Source: Acanthosepion pharaonis
Taxonomy: Eukaryota > Mollusca > Cephalopoda > Sepiida > Sepiidae
Length of the DNA stretch: 64,000 nt
Assembly: GCA_903632075.3 (NCBI GenBank)
Contig: CAHIKZ030005408.1
Coordinates: 2,117,501 to 2,181,500, forward strand
Direction of reading: 5' to 3'
Part shown: positions 36,438-47,766 of the stretch, piece by piece
Position numbering within the stretch: position 1 is the first letter of the stretch
Layout: each line of letters opens with the position of its first letter
Notes under the pieces: model-generated
What the model was told of the DNA's origin: nothing
What the model saw: only the letters and a program-made list of their open reading frames with translations
Databases searched by the model: none
Position numbers and translations under genes: made by a program

Positions 36438-36672
36438 GTATGAAAAAATCTACCTTTCATTTGTCATAGAAAAATAACATTTTTATGCATTTTAAATTTT
36501 ATAAAACATTCAAATGTCATGGAAGCAATTTAGACTTTACGAAGTTAACTATCTCTTTGATGTTCCTTTTGAAAAATACCTAAACATTTTTTTCATTTAT
36601 TTTAAATTTTGTGAAAGGTTTGCTTGTGATTATCTTATTTAAATATATGTTTTATCACTTACATGTTATTTT

Positions 36673-36888
36673 TAGTGGATACCCATATTTGAGTAGATGC
36701 TCTGTTTTTATTTTTAAATTGTATATTTGTTACCATCTACCGACCGGAATATTCAAGAAATCTTGTTTAAGAAAAATATGCTCCCTTTTCTTTTAAATAA
36801 CATTTCTCGAATAGTCTGGCAAGTAGATGATAATAAATATAGTTTAAGAATAAAAACGGAGCATCTACTCAAATATGGGTTTCCACTA
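36673..36888. mobile_element. Palindromic MITE 1 in RIIAD1 intron 2
   Basis: It is bounded by TA on both sides. The ends are GTGGATACCCATATTTGAGT and, reversed, GTGGAAACCCATATTTGAGT. The arms pair over almost the whole 216 bases, with the centre near the ATATGCTCCC word. TA ends suggest a Tc1/mariner-type non-autonomous element. Confidence 0.7.
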
Positions 36889-36910
36889 AAAATAATGTCA
36901 TATATATATG

Positions 36911-37117
36911 TAGCAAAAAATCCCAAATTACCTCATGTGGTTATAGTCTATTTCAGACTAGCACAACCACATGCCAGTCCCCTTAAGTTCTAGACCATCT
37001 CTGAATAGGGGTTTTGAATTTAGTTTAGATAGCAGTCGGGGAGAACTGCTATCTAAACTTAATTCAAAACCCCAATTCCAAGACAATCATGAGGTAATTT
37101 TGGATTTTTTTGCTGTA
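36911..37117. mobile_element. Palindromic MITE 2 in RIIAD1 intron 2
   Basis: The outer arms AGCAAAAAATCCCAAATTAC and, reversed, AGCAAAAAAATCCAAAATTA extend to CCTCATG. An inner hairpin pairs GGGGTTTTGAATTTAGTTTA with its complement around CGGGGAG (about 37009-37072). It abuts MITE 1. The one- to two-base mismatch at the tips leaves the target duplication unclear. Confidence 0.6.
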
Positions 37118-37222
37118 TAAAATATATGCTCTTTTATAATTGAGCTCTCTCTGTGGATCAGTTTTAATGTCCGATATTACTAGGATCCACCAACGGATCT
37201 ATTGCCTGTACTAATGTGTGTG

Positions 37223-37224
<2 letters not shown>

Positions 37225-37254
<30 letters not shown>
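37225..37254. repeat. (TA)n microsatellite
   Basis: About 15 TA units. Confidence 0.9.
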
Positions 37255-37256
<2 letters not shown>

Positions 37257-37631
37257 TGTGAAAAAATTGTATTTGTTGGGAAATTAAAATACAGCATATA
37301 TGTTGTACTTGTTAATGTAGAACTCAGAATCCGTTTGCAGCAAAGGATGGTTTGATTTTAAGTTTTTAAAGAGATGAGGAATTGTCAATATACTTTGACA
37401 TATTTGATTGATTCTACATATTATTTTCATGAGCTATTGTTTTCATTGTGATTATTATTGATATATTTTCAGTGTTTCTCTCAATGTATAATTATAATGG
37501 AGGAGTGTTTGTATTTTATTCCTTTTCCCTACATATGATCTCATGGTGTGAAAAAGTCCTTTTGAAGAGGGGGAAAAACGTGTCACATAGGATTTTTCCC
37601 ATTGTTTGAGATATCATGCTCTCCCATCTTG

Positions 37632-37862
37632 ATCATTATAGATGTTATTATAAGCACAACATTTCAGTCATGTACCCTGAGGCTATCTTCAGGTGTCCAT
37701 TATTTTGGCTGCTATGCAACATCTTATGTGGGATAACTTCTGTGTTATTTTGTATAAAATAACAACACGTAAGATATCCTATATTGGCCAAAATAATGAA
37801 CACCTGAAGATGGCTATAAACTACTTAGTTGAAACTATATCTATAATAACATCTATAATGAT
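37632..37862. mobile_element. Palindromic MITE 3 in RIIAD1 intron 2
   Basis: The arms ATCATTATAGATGTTATTAT and, reversed, ATCATTATAGATGTTATTAT match exactly at the tips. Inner arms include TTCAGGTGTCCATTATTTTG paired with CAAAATAATGAACACCTGAA. The 231-bp element folds along most of its length. The 79-codon frame at 37693-37932 is inside it. Confidence 0.7.
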
Positions 37863-38269
37863 CATATTTTACATTCTGAAAGCTTTGTGTATTTTATTTT
37901 TTTTGTTTACATTTCTATTGAAGAATTTCTAGCAGTTTTCTTTAAGTAGTAGATAATTACAAAGTGCTGCATTTTCTACACTGTTTTTTTCTAGTGAAAA
38001 ACTACATTTCTAAAAATTATAGCAAATTATCAAGTCCTTTACAAGATTTTTTTACGAATATCTTAATATTTGTTAGATTTCTATTCATTTAGGTATTTTC
38101 TCAAGATGAATGGCTACAAATTACTTCTAATCTTAAATTGGATTGATATCCTTTTAATTATGGCAAAAGAGTAAAATTGTAACGAGTCAATCGTGTAAAT
38201 AGATTTAAGAGGAGGTAGCTATTCACCATCAATGGTGAGGTGATGTACTACTGTAACTTAGCTTCTCCC

Positions 38270-38650
38270 ATGCCTTTTCAACAAATATTTTCACAATTGT
38301 TCTGATGAGATTTCCTCTTTGCTACCTAAAATTTACGAATTTAAGTGCATTATTAGATTGACATCTAGGTCTCATTTTATAGTTGAAATGGCTACATGTA
38401 ACTAAGTTCTAATGTAACAGTTTTTCTCTTGCACTTTTTGCTTATGGAACTCTCTTCTGGCCTCTTGCTTTCAAGTCAACTTTGATCATGAAAAATTTAA
38501 ATGCATTATCTTTTGTCTAAATTCTTGTTCTTTTATTGTTCTCTCTCCTTCATCGTGTTTTCTTTTTCTTATATTCTTTCATATTCAATAACCCCTTGCA
38601 TCTTAGCTTTATTGCTTTGCTTGGGGGTGAAATAATTAAAAAAAGGGTCC
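38270..38650 (+). pseudogene. 5'-truncated LINE tail
   Basis: It is a degenerate C-terminal block (words such as GGAACTCTCTTCTGGCCTCT and TCAACTTTGATCATG match the copy at 23.5 kb). The 3' end is CTTTGCTTGGGGGTGAAATA plus A run, the same 3' end family as 23.6 and 29.9 kb. Confidence 0.55.
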
Positions 38651-40715
38651 AACTTCACAGATTTTCATACCAACTTGCAACTATTTTTTTCTTTTTTTAG
38701 TGCAACAAGATAGTAGCATTGACATTAATTTGTTTTTCATCATTTATTATTATTATTAGATGGAACTGTCCTGCAGGCAGGATTTTAAACTCCTTCCAGT
38801 AAAAGGCATGTATAAGGTTCTTTCATTCCAATAAGAAACCATGGATTTGAATGTGATACCTTATTTGAAAATCACCAACTCTTGGATTATATTCTATTTC
38901 AGTATTTGAGGATAGATTTCACAACAGATTACATGTAGCCATTTTTCACACTAGATTTTTGTTGCATCAATAAGCACCAGTCACAATACTGAACTGTGTT
39001 TTTTGAGCAGATTTATAAGAAGTTAACATTTATGGCCCCTGGTTGTTCATCACTCGTACTACAAAATGACATGACACTTTTTTTTTTTTTTTCTTTTTTT
39101 CAACTAACTTGACGGACACAGTATTTAGTTTTTCATCATACTTATATTGTAAATCGAACCCTCATTAAAAATTTAGTTTTGTAATTTTCAAAAATAAACC
39201 AGCTGTAGTGTCCCATTAATAATCACAAAATATTTGGTGGCTATAACTAGCCATCCATGTGTTATGTGATAACAGACAAAAAATATGTTTAATGAATTAT
39301 TTTAAGGAAATATACTTTAATTTAGTCACAACTCTGGTTTCAATGAATGAAGTATTTTATTTTTTTCCGCTCCCTGTGAAGCACAAACACGGTAAATGCT
39401 GATTGTTTTCTATGAGGATGACTACAATTGTTATTTCCAGTCAATTAACTCTGCTACAACAGGAATGAAGAGAAAATGATCAACCTGATGTAAATCAATA
39501 CAATTATCACTTATTTTATCTTTTAATGACAGTTTTTTTTTTTTTTCCTTATCTTGTACTGATTAACAGAATATTTTAGACAGAAAAAGGTAGTTTATCA
39601 CATCTGACTTGTTCCCATGATAATTGACTTGTAATATTAATCAATAGTAATTTCTTTTTTAACTTGATTGACTTAAAAAAAATCTTAACACCTGGAGTAA
39701 CTTGGGTATTCATGTCTGATTAACAAGAATCATTCTGTCTGTATTTAGTGAAAAAAAAAAAAATGGGAACACACTCTCTTACCTTTTTTGAGCATTTCAT
39801 TATTCTACCATGTAGTCAGGAAAATTACTTAAGGCTATAAAACTGAAACTGGTGCGTATACACACACAAAGTGAATAGTCATCAAATTCAAAAACACAAA
39901 CTTTGTGTGCCATCTTTTAATAGTTTGACAGATGGTATGTTTAAAGAAAAGCTACAACTGATTCCAATAATTTGTTATATGGATCACTTGAAATTGTTGA
40001 AGGTCAAAACACAACTGAATGAAGACCTGGTCATATTACACATTTTGTGTAGCATTCTATACAGTTTGGAGTTCTACTGCACTTGGAAATTTTGAATTAC
40101 ACACTTTAATTCTTACTGCTACACATTTTAACTATCTTGACTGCTCATGATTTGTGAATGTCTCAAAAATTCTTGACTGCTGCACATTTTAAGTAGAACA
40201 GAACTACATTTTCACAAAAAGACTACACATTATAGCTACCCTTACTACTCATGGCTTTTGTTGCACATGGCACAGAACACAATGATGTTAATATTTTGAC
40301 CATTTTGTTTAGCATTCAGCTCCTCTTCCAATTTTGATATCTCTGAGTCGTTCCATATCAAATCAACAAGAATCTGACCACCATCGGTACAAATTTTTTC
40401 TAATATGATACACTTATAGATCTTCATGATAGAAATTAAATGGTACCTATTTTATATCTCTAGATCAAAGAGTTCTTGAGATATAATCCTTTGACCTTTG
40501 CCAAAAAGGTGACTTTTGGAAAATAGTCACAAAGTTTAATTACCAGTATCTCAGTTGTTCTTTCACCCACAAAACTAAATTATATGCCATTTTAAAGTAC
40601 TTGGATAGATTTAAAATGTGATATATTAATTTTTTTATTTAAAGGTCAGATAAGATAATTTGACTATGACCTTACAATTTGACCTTTTAATTTCTCAAAA
40701 AGGAGAAACAAGTAA
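38651..40715. other. Intron sequence, nothing recognised
   Basis: AT-rich, with T-runs. Frames at 39871-40095 (+) and 40245-40427 (-) show no family features or splice sites. This part belongs to RIIAD1 intron 2. Confidence 0.5.
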
Positions 40716-42010
40716 TAGGAAAGGAATTCCACAGACATGAGGTACAAGACATGAAGCTATTGGAATAGAAGAGACAGCCACATCTAACCATGAAAGAGTG
40801 GGACCCTGATGCCAACCTATTAGCACCCTTAAATTCATGCAGTTTGGGAACTAGCGAAAGTAGCTCGTCTGAGCAGTTACCATGAAAGTATTTGTAGAAA
40901 AGACAGAGGCGATGGCATGCCTGTATCAGAGAGACTGAAGATGAGATGCCAGATCAGGACCAATCACATTGCATATTCGTTCCTGGATTTTGTCGAGGAT
41001 CTTATGGTGGACAGCAGGGGCACCAGACCATGTATTCCATTCAACAGCGACTTGTTGATTTATAGATTTGAAGGATGGACTCGGTGAGAAAAACTTTCTG
41101 GCACGACACAGGAACCAACTTTCCTTACAGTAGATGAAGCAATTGATTCAATGTAATTATTCCATCTCTGGACAGAGTGAGACCAAGCAAAGAGGTGCTC
41201 TCGTGGAGTAGAGCATCAGACATTCTAATGGGAGGCAAGGATGGTTCCCTGTGGTGAGTAAAAGAGAGCAGTTTTGTTTTAGAGGCATTAAAGTTAACCA
41301 GCCAATTCCTGCCCCAGGACACAACCGATTGGAGGTTCTTTTCATGACTAACGGCTAAGTTAGTTTTGTCAGTGATACCAGATTTGCTATTGAGGCAGGA
41401 GTAAATAGTAGTGTTTTCAGCATAAATGCCTACTTAGGAACTGATGACATTAATGAAGATAAGGAACAGAATAGGACCCAGGATAGAGCCTTGGAGGAAC
41501 ACCTGCATACGTGGGAAAGGAACTGTAGGAGAATCCATTGAGGATGACCTTCATTACATGGTTTGACAGGAATGATTGTATTAAGTCAAATAATTGACCT
41601 GAAATTCTGTATCACTTAAGCTATTGAAGGAGGCCGGCATGCCAGACCCTATCAAATGCTTTTCACCGTTATTGTGGAGCACTTGGTAAACAATTTCAGT
41701 TATGGCCGTGAGCACATCAGCTGTAGAACAGGCAAAGCGGAATCCATACTGCTTATTAAAGAGCAGATCATGGGATATAAGGTGATTAACCACTTCGGTG
41801 TTGATTAAAGCTTCAAAGTCTTAACCGAAGAGTGGTATTAGATTGATAGAATGGTAGTTAGATGGGTCAGAAGGGTCTCCAGAGTTCTTAAAGACAGGTA
41901 CAATAGATGAGGACTTCCAATAGGCTGGAAAGCATGATTCATTGAGGCAGTAGTTATATAACTTGGAGAGGGCAGGGGCCTGTTCAGGAGCACATTTCTT
42001 CATGTTACAA
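40716..42010 (-). pseudogene. Jockey/CR1-like reverse transcriptase, broken
   Basis: Read on the minus strand from 42010, it runs KLYNYCLNESCFPAYWKSSS, then VPVFKNSGDPSDPSNY (RT motif 1-2), then KQYGFRFACSTADVLT (motif 3). A degenerate QGSILGPILFLIFIN (motif 4) follows, and the catalytic box reads YAEN where an active enzyme has (Y/F)ADD. WLVNFNASKTKLLSFT (motif 6-7) comes next, then ICNVIGPDLASHLQS of the C-terminal part. Stops and frame changes occur throughout. The copy lacks its endonuclease and starts 28 bases left of an ETS-like site in the promoter-like block at 42.0-42.5 kb. Confidence 0.8.
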
Positions 42011-42029
42011 GATGAGATCTTGTCCTGCT

Positions 42030-42561
42030 TCGATAAACGGAAGTTACCATCACGAGTCCCCGACTCGAAATGAAAACTACACGTCTACGCATAGGCTCGA
42101 CGCAGATACTTCCGTTTGGGATAAACTCGGAAAAAAAATGAAAAGAATTAAATCATCCAATCGGACTGTCTCCCGCATATTCAAAAAATTGCCATTTGGA
42201 GCCGATAGGCGTGTATAAGAACACGGGAAAGTCAAAAGGAGTGCCACTCAACAGCGGAGGCAGAAGGGTCACGTTGCTCGCTCCTGACACACTGGCCCGG
42301 CGACGAAACGAAGCACGTGACTGCTGCTGCTAATGAACTCTCGTCCGAAACCTTGTCAAAGGGTACCTTTCCCTCAACTTCTTAAATACGAACTTTTTAC
42401 TTGTTCTTATTTTCCTCACTAAAAGAGACTATAAAATATATCTACAGTCTTTCTTGTTCTTTCGATTCTGAATTCCATTGTTTGCAACCAAACGCAGTAT
42501 TTCGCCCACATTGACTTCACATCGCCCACGTAACTAAATACAGAATATAACATTCAGGACA
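42030..42561 (+). promoter_or_regulatory. Promoter-like block and 5' leader of the exon at 42562
   Basis: A GC- and CpG-richer block stands in AT-rich intron. It carries two opposed ETS-like sites, CGGAAGT (42038) and ACTTCCG (42108). It also has a CCAAT box in ATCCAATCGG (42157) and an E-box CACGTGAC (42314). No TATA box was found, as in many housekeeping promoters. The start site is probably between 42160 and 42480. The sites are short and could occur by chance; their grouping just before a good start codon is the argument. Confidence 0.4.
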
Positions 42562-42738
42562 ATGGCTGGTATCCCGTCACCACCGCTAGCCTTATGGGAG
42601 TCTAATTTTGAGATGATACCCAATATCAACGACAGGATTATGTGCAACTCGCTCAATAGAGCCTCGGTTCTAGGAGCGAAATCAGGGGTGGGTACACTGG
42701 ATGAGTCGAGCGTTGAGTTACAAGTTACTTACAAGAGG
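42562..42738 (+). CDS. First coding exon of an unrecognised gene nested in RIIAD1 intron 2
   Basis: ATG sits in a strong context (ACAATGG: A at -3, G at +4). The 59 codons give MAGIPSPPLALWESNFEMIP and later NSLNRASVLGAKSGVGTLDE, ending VTYKR at AAGAGG/GTATGT in phase 0. Codon and residue make-up is balanced, unlike the AT-driven frames around it. If unspliced, the frame would run to 42888 with poorer composition. I do not recognise the protein. No domain, signal peptide or membrane segment is visible. Later exons were not found before 64000, where the strand is shared with RIIAD1 exons 3-4. Confidence 0.5.
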
Positions 42739-44210
42739 GTATGTAAGGGGAGATTTTGCCAGAAGTTTCTCAATGATGGTGATGAACATTCTTTGTTGCA
42801 ATTCTGCAATCAAACAGATGTTTTGTTGACACGTTTCCTTTTTTGGATAAATTTTGCACAACTCTATTTGCCAGAAATCCACACTTGATGTTTGCAATAT
42901 CTTATGCATATTTGGGTTTGACAAAATTCTTATAAATTCATTTAGTTTTGGAAAATGTAATTATCTTTTTAGTGTGCTCTTCCTTTACAAATTTTAACAG
43001 TTTCATTTAAAGGTCATCTGCAAGGAAAGGAAGCAACGATTTATCACTCTGATATTTTATCAGAAATAGTTCAGTGTATTTCGAAACGCACAAATCTGCA
43101 TTTCCACTGGAGATAAGACGTCATTCACGTTTGATAGCACTACAGAGAAGAACTTGGTCTAGGGATATTTTTCTGTTTTTTAAGTTAAAATTTTTTATGG
43201 CATCTGGCCCAATGTCTGAGTCATTCACATGTCTTTACATATGACAGAAATATAAAAGCAAAGGGTCAGATTGAACTTTTAAAGCCAAATAAGTTTTATT
43301 GCATCATTTTTTTTTCATTTTTTTTCCACGCAAAAGCTAGAGATACATTTTAACCTGCAAACATGAAAAATAACATTATTTTTTAGACACATTTTCTATC
43401 ATCCTTCGCGTCAAATTTGATCCTCAAACTTGTTACTTTTAGCAACAATTTAGTTAGACAAACATAGTTTACACATTGACATTGGACGCATAAATTATCT
43501 ATTATCACCCACCGCTGACTAGAGATCAAAAGGACATTTTACTTTTGAAATTGACATGAATAACATTTCTTCAATTGTTCAAATTAAAAAAAAAAACACT
43601 AAACTTTTTCGATTTTCTACTAAAAAAAAAATGTATTTCGTTACTGTAGTGTAAAATAACTTATTTTCCTACAAATTCAATGAGTGTAAATTTATCTTTG
43701 ACAGAGCCTTGTCTGATGCCTTTTTTATCTTTGCTTTTTTTTCCTCTTTTCTTGTTGCGTCAGGGTAACAACTAGAAGACACGCCTTCATATTCTTTCTC
43801 GTCATCTAGACGAGAAAAGACAAGTAACTATGGGGTCGTGACCTCGTTCTAAGGAAGGAAATAAATCACCGTTCGCAATAATTGCCAAATATTACTAACA
43901 ACTAAAAAAAATGATTTTTCTTGTAAGACAATTTTAGCTTAAAAAAAAGTGGGGGGATATTTTGATTTTCATGAATTGAGAAAAGAGGTATGTGGGTAGG
44001 TAGCCCAATTTAGAAAATTCCCGGATTTTTCAAGGAGCTTTTGGACTATTGCTGTTTTTCCAGCGCTTGAAAAGGCCGTCAAATTTTCAGAACATGTACA
44101 AACTACTGCGTTTTTTTTTTTTGTTTATAATTGTATATAACCACTACGTAGCCAAAACGGTGCATTGTTGCAAGAAGTATTAAAATTAAGACCTCACTAC
44201 ACTTTTTATT

Positions 44211-44246
<36 letters not shown>

Positions 44247-44433
44247 CACGGAGATAACTATTTAATGCTATATTATTGATTTATGAGTAACAATTCTAGG
44301 TGCAAAATTGCTTCCTTTTCGGTTTGCACATAATATACAGAAGATTAAATTGCAGATTATTTTATGTTCCCCGCCTCCTTATCTTGAAGGTGACACAACG
44401 GGACAGATTTGTCTGGTACTTTTTTTTTGATAA
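42739..44433. other. Intron sequence, nothing recognised
   Basis: AT-rich with A/T runs. A (TA)n run sits at 44216-44243. The minus-strand frame at 42718-42924 overlaps the nested exon and is a shadow. Confidence 0.5.
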
Positions 44434-44981
44434 TGTAGGTACCTTAATGAGATCGCTAAAAGAGCAGAGCATGATGAAAAAAGACGCCAACCTTGACGAA
44501 AACAAAATGTTATCGTCTCAATGTTTGTTATTATTAAGAGGAAAGATCAAAGTATTTTGGGGGTATTTTTTTACGTTTTTACAATAGTTCCTAGCACGTA
44601 AAAAATTTTCATTAAAAATTTTTTTTTTTTTTTTAGTCAGCAAAATTGACAGATAATCAGTCATGTCAACCATTTTTTATAAAAAAATATATGAAAGTCT
44701 CAGTTTGAAAATCTTTTAAAAATCAATTATAATTTTTTCAAAACTTATTTTAAGAAAATCAGAAATTATAATGTTTATTTAAATATTTTGAAACAAGCAT
44801 TACTTAGTTTCTGTGCCGAAAAGATGTAGTTTGAAAATAAAACAAAGCAGGTCATAACTTGACAGGTGACGAAAGACATTTTCATGACATATTTAGACGC
44901 TAAAATTTTGTTTTCATCAAGTTTTGGTGTCTTTTTCATCATGCTATGCTCTTTTTTTAGCGATCTCATGAAGGTACCTAT
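44434..44981. mobile_element. Fold-back element with about 110-bp arms
   Basis: The left arm GTAGGTACCTTAATGAGATC continues with GCTAAAAGAGCAGAGCATGA. It pairs with the right arm, which reversed reads ATAGGTACCTTCATGAGATC and GCTAAAAAAAGAGCATAGCA. The arms run to about 44540 and from about 44867. The right tip is only 49 bases from RIIAD1 exon 3, so it lies in the branch-point and pyrimidine-tract neighbourhood. The frames at 44300-44587, 44775-44969 and 44866-45081 derive from it. Confidence 0.65.
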
Positions 44982-45029
44982 GATAGTGTTATTACATTGG
45001 ACAATGTTTTTTTTCTTTTTCTTTTCCAG

Positions 45030-45077
45030 TGAAGTTCTTTTTAAAACAGCCAGAAAATATCCGGGAATTTGCTGCAG
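45030..45077 (+). CDS. RIIAD1: RIIAD1-like protein, exon 3 (frame does not join exon 2)
   Basis: The acceptor TTTTCTTTTCCAG precedes 48 bases and the donor GCAG/GTAATT. The frame that matches the family reads KFFLKQPENIREFAA, against EIFLKRPDNILEFAA in vertebrate RIIAD1, and needs one base from exon 2. Exon 2 supplies two (AG). Splicing as written gives a non-homologous peptide (VLFKTARKYPG). Either one base is extra at the junction, for example in GG of the exon 2 donor (AAGGTATG) or the T after the acceptor, or the copy is damaged. Confidence 0.75.
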
Positions 45078-46424
45078 GTAATTTTACATTTAACATATGT
45101 TTCTCAGGCTATAATATAAAACTTCTGCAGTCTATTATTGCCTGATATCTGTTCCAATATGGCTTGGATTCTATGCAACATAATTAAAGCTAATATAATA
45201 GAGTTCAAGTTTCCTACATAAATTTTCAACTGTTATTTCTGCTTCTCAGCTCAATTAGTAGCAAAAATTAAATCAAAGTTGACTTGCTGAAGTCCTAAAC
45301 TTTCTGAATGAAACCCTTAAGAACCCTTAAGTTCTAAATAAATAACAATTAGGTAGTCTTACAAGGAATGGGAGTTAAGGATTTGTGAAGCGGGATTGGT
45401 CATTTTATTCTGTGGCTTGTTACATTTGCTGACTATCAACTAATTTACTAGGATTTCATCAAGTCTTATACAAAGTCAAAATTGTGAAGATCATTCTATC
45501 AGGGATGGAACCAGCAGAATAACCACTGCACTATGCAAGGGCATTTTTCCAATTTAACTTAAACCAATAATAGTATTTATAAAATAATTAATGAAGACTG
45601 AAATCACTGCTAGTATACAAGAATGACTGCAAAATATAAAATTTAATTAGAATGTCTTATTTGTGAATAAGACATGAATTCAATCTTTTTTATGAGTTTT
45701 TGTAGAGAATGATTTACCCTCTTTCTAACAATACATATTTGATCACTTACATCTTTTTAAAGTTTTGCTTATATTCCTTAATAAGGCATATATATCCATC
45801 ATAAGAGATCTTAAACAGCAACTGGGCTTTACTGATAGTGTTTAAATTATTTTGTGTTTAGCTTCACTTCTAAATAGTTTACAGATTTTCATAAACAAAA
45901 ACCTAAATTAAATGACTAGGGGATGAATTGGGATCAATTTTGTTGGTAATTCCTTTTTCATTTCTTCAGTAACTGTCATGATTTCTGGGGTTACCAATTT
46001 ATTGCAGAGATATTTTGAGAGATGTATATTTATAAAGAGGTAAATGTAAGTGAATGTGTCTTATTGAACACGTTGGTTTGTTTTCATGCAGCATGTAGTC
46101 CAATGCATAAACAGGACATCTGTTGGGGTAAAAGAAAAAGCAATAAGAAAGACATGACCCCTAGCTAATCAAAATAATGCCTAGTCTCAATTCTGTCTGT
46201 GTCTCTGGCTGATTATAAATATAGGGCAACAAAGTGCATATGGTTGACCCACACTGTCAAAATCACAAAGGTTCCTGATAACAATGCTGCACTAATGTCA
46301 TTCTCACCCTTTTATATTATTTTTTTTCTTGTTTTTACTTTTTTTTTTTTTAATAATAATGATTAGCATTTAACAAAGAAAACAGTTTTTTTTTTTTTAA
46401 CCCTTAATTCATAACCTCAGTGTT
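45078..46424 (+). other. RIIAD1 intron 3, nothing else recognised
   Basis: AT-rich sequence without a coding frame. It ends at TTATTTTTGCAG (46707) after the SINE-like repeat. Confidence 0.55.
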
Positions 46425-46513
46425 GGACACTTTGACATGGTGTAATGGTTAGCAAGTTTGTCTTGCTAGATCAATTAAAACTGAGTGGTGAGTTCAATTC
46501 TCATTGAGTGTCC
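46425..46513 (+). repeat. tRNA-like SINE head, degenerate
   Basis: GGACACT and AGTGTCC pair perfectly as an acceptor stem. The A-box-like TGGTGTAATGGTTAGCA and B box GAGTTCAATTC lie at fitting spacing in 89 bases. The anticodon arm is poorly formed and the sequence runs on into a SINE-like body, so it is a SINE rather than a working tRNA gene. Confidence 0.55.
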
Positions 46514-46707
46514 CATGCTTTTAGCCTTGTGCCAAATCTAAGCTATGTTTAGAAAATCACCATAATTTTTTTTTTTTTTTTAAATGGTTGTAGATGAAAT
46601 TCTAAAATTACCATTATCTGTAATTTTTCTCCCCCCCCCCCTCTTATGCTGATGAAAATATCTCAATTTCTTGCAGATGTTTAAATTTTTTTAAATTATT
46701 TTTGCAG

Positions 46708-46804
46708 GGCATTTTACAAATCCAAATCTTGAAATGTTATAAATGAGGAACTACAAAAACGACAGAAGAAAGTCAAGGAAAACCTGCTACTGAAGCATAT
46801 CTGA
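46708..46804 (+). CDS. RIIAD1: RIIAD1-like protein, exon 4 (one-base frame break)
   Basis: The acceptor TATTTTTGCAG is followed by bases that continue exon 3 in phase. They give GHFTNPNLE, matching the DYFTDPRLP of vertebrates. The frame then meets TAA after EML. Moving by one base at GAAATG restores an open frame, NVINEELQKRQKKVKENLLL, ending KHI and TGA at 46802. This matches the charged C-terminus of the family. The break sits in an A run, so a missing A is the simplest cause. Confidence 0.75.
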
Positions 46805-47729
46805 TAATCCTTGCTGACCTGTGATCATAGCCACCTGGAAGTATTTTTTTTTTTTTTTTTGTATCAGTTGACACTAACTACCCCCCACCCCCAGCAAGAC
46901 TACACATTTACCTATGATGTCTTGTTATTCATTTACCTGTTTCCTTTTATTTATGTTATAAAGGGATGCAGGTTTTCGTTCGTTGTTGAAAAAAATTGTA
47001 AGGTTACCGTATTTGATATTGTCAATGGATTGCGAATTTTGATTAGATTAATTGCTGCTGACTTTTGCTTTTATCAAATTCTTTGTTTATCACTAACTTT
47101 CTAAATCATCACATGAAACAAAAACAAATATACATCAATCTAACAAATTTATCACCACAAATATGTCCATTAATTTATCACAAATCCATTTGAACATTTC
47201 TTCTCTTCATACCAATATTCTAGGGTGTTTTATCCTGAATAAAAAGCCTTTTCCTCCAGAAGTTTAGTTTATTTTTTTTTTTTTTTTTAGTGGAGAAAGT
47301 TTAAGTATTACCATTTTTGTGACGTTCAAGTTATAGCAACAAAAAAATTTCATCATTTTTGCAACATGTAAATGATAACTTTTTTTTTTTTTGTGTATGT
47401 GGCAGGGGGGATGAATAAAATACTTTTTTATTAAAAAAAGAAAAATCACAACCATAAAAGTCAATGTAAATTTTAATTTAAAAATTGGATGCAAAATATT
47501 AAATTAAATTTGATATGTATTAAGAAAAAGACAATTGAGAAAAATATCACCAGTTAAAAATATTTTGAATTCTGAAATGTTTTAGTTAAATTTATCTCAC
47601 AACCATGAAAAACAAAAAACCCTGAATTACAAAAGGCTTTGACATTTTCAATTCATACAAGGATCAGATCATCCTTGTTTCATACAATATATAGTGTAAT
47701 ATATTTTTACCACTTTCATTATTGCACAC

Positions 47730-47766
<37 letters not shown>

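Noticed and set aside
44866..45081. 71-codon frame ending with RIIAD1 exon 3 bases
   Set aside because: It runs through intron and reads exon 3 in the non-homologous frame.
46425..46513. Candidate tRNA gene with a perfect acceptor stem
   Set aside because: The anticodon arm does not form and a SINE-like body follows; called a SINE head.
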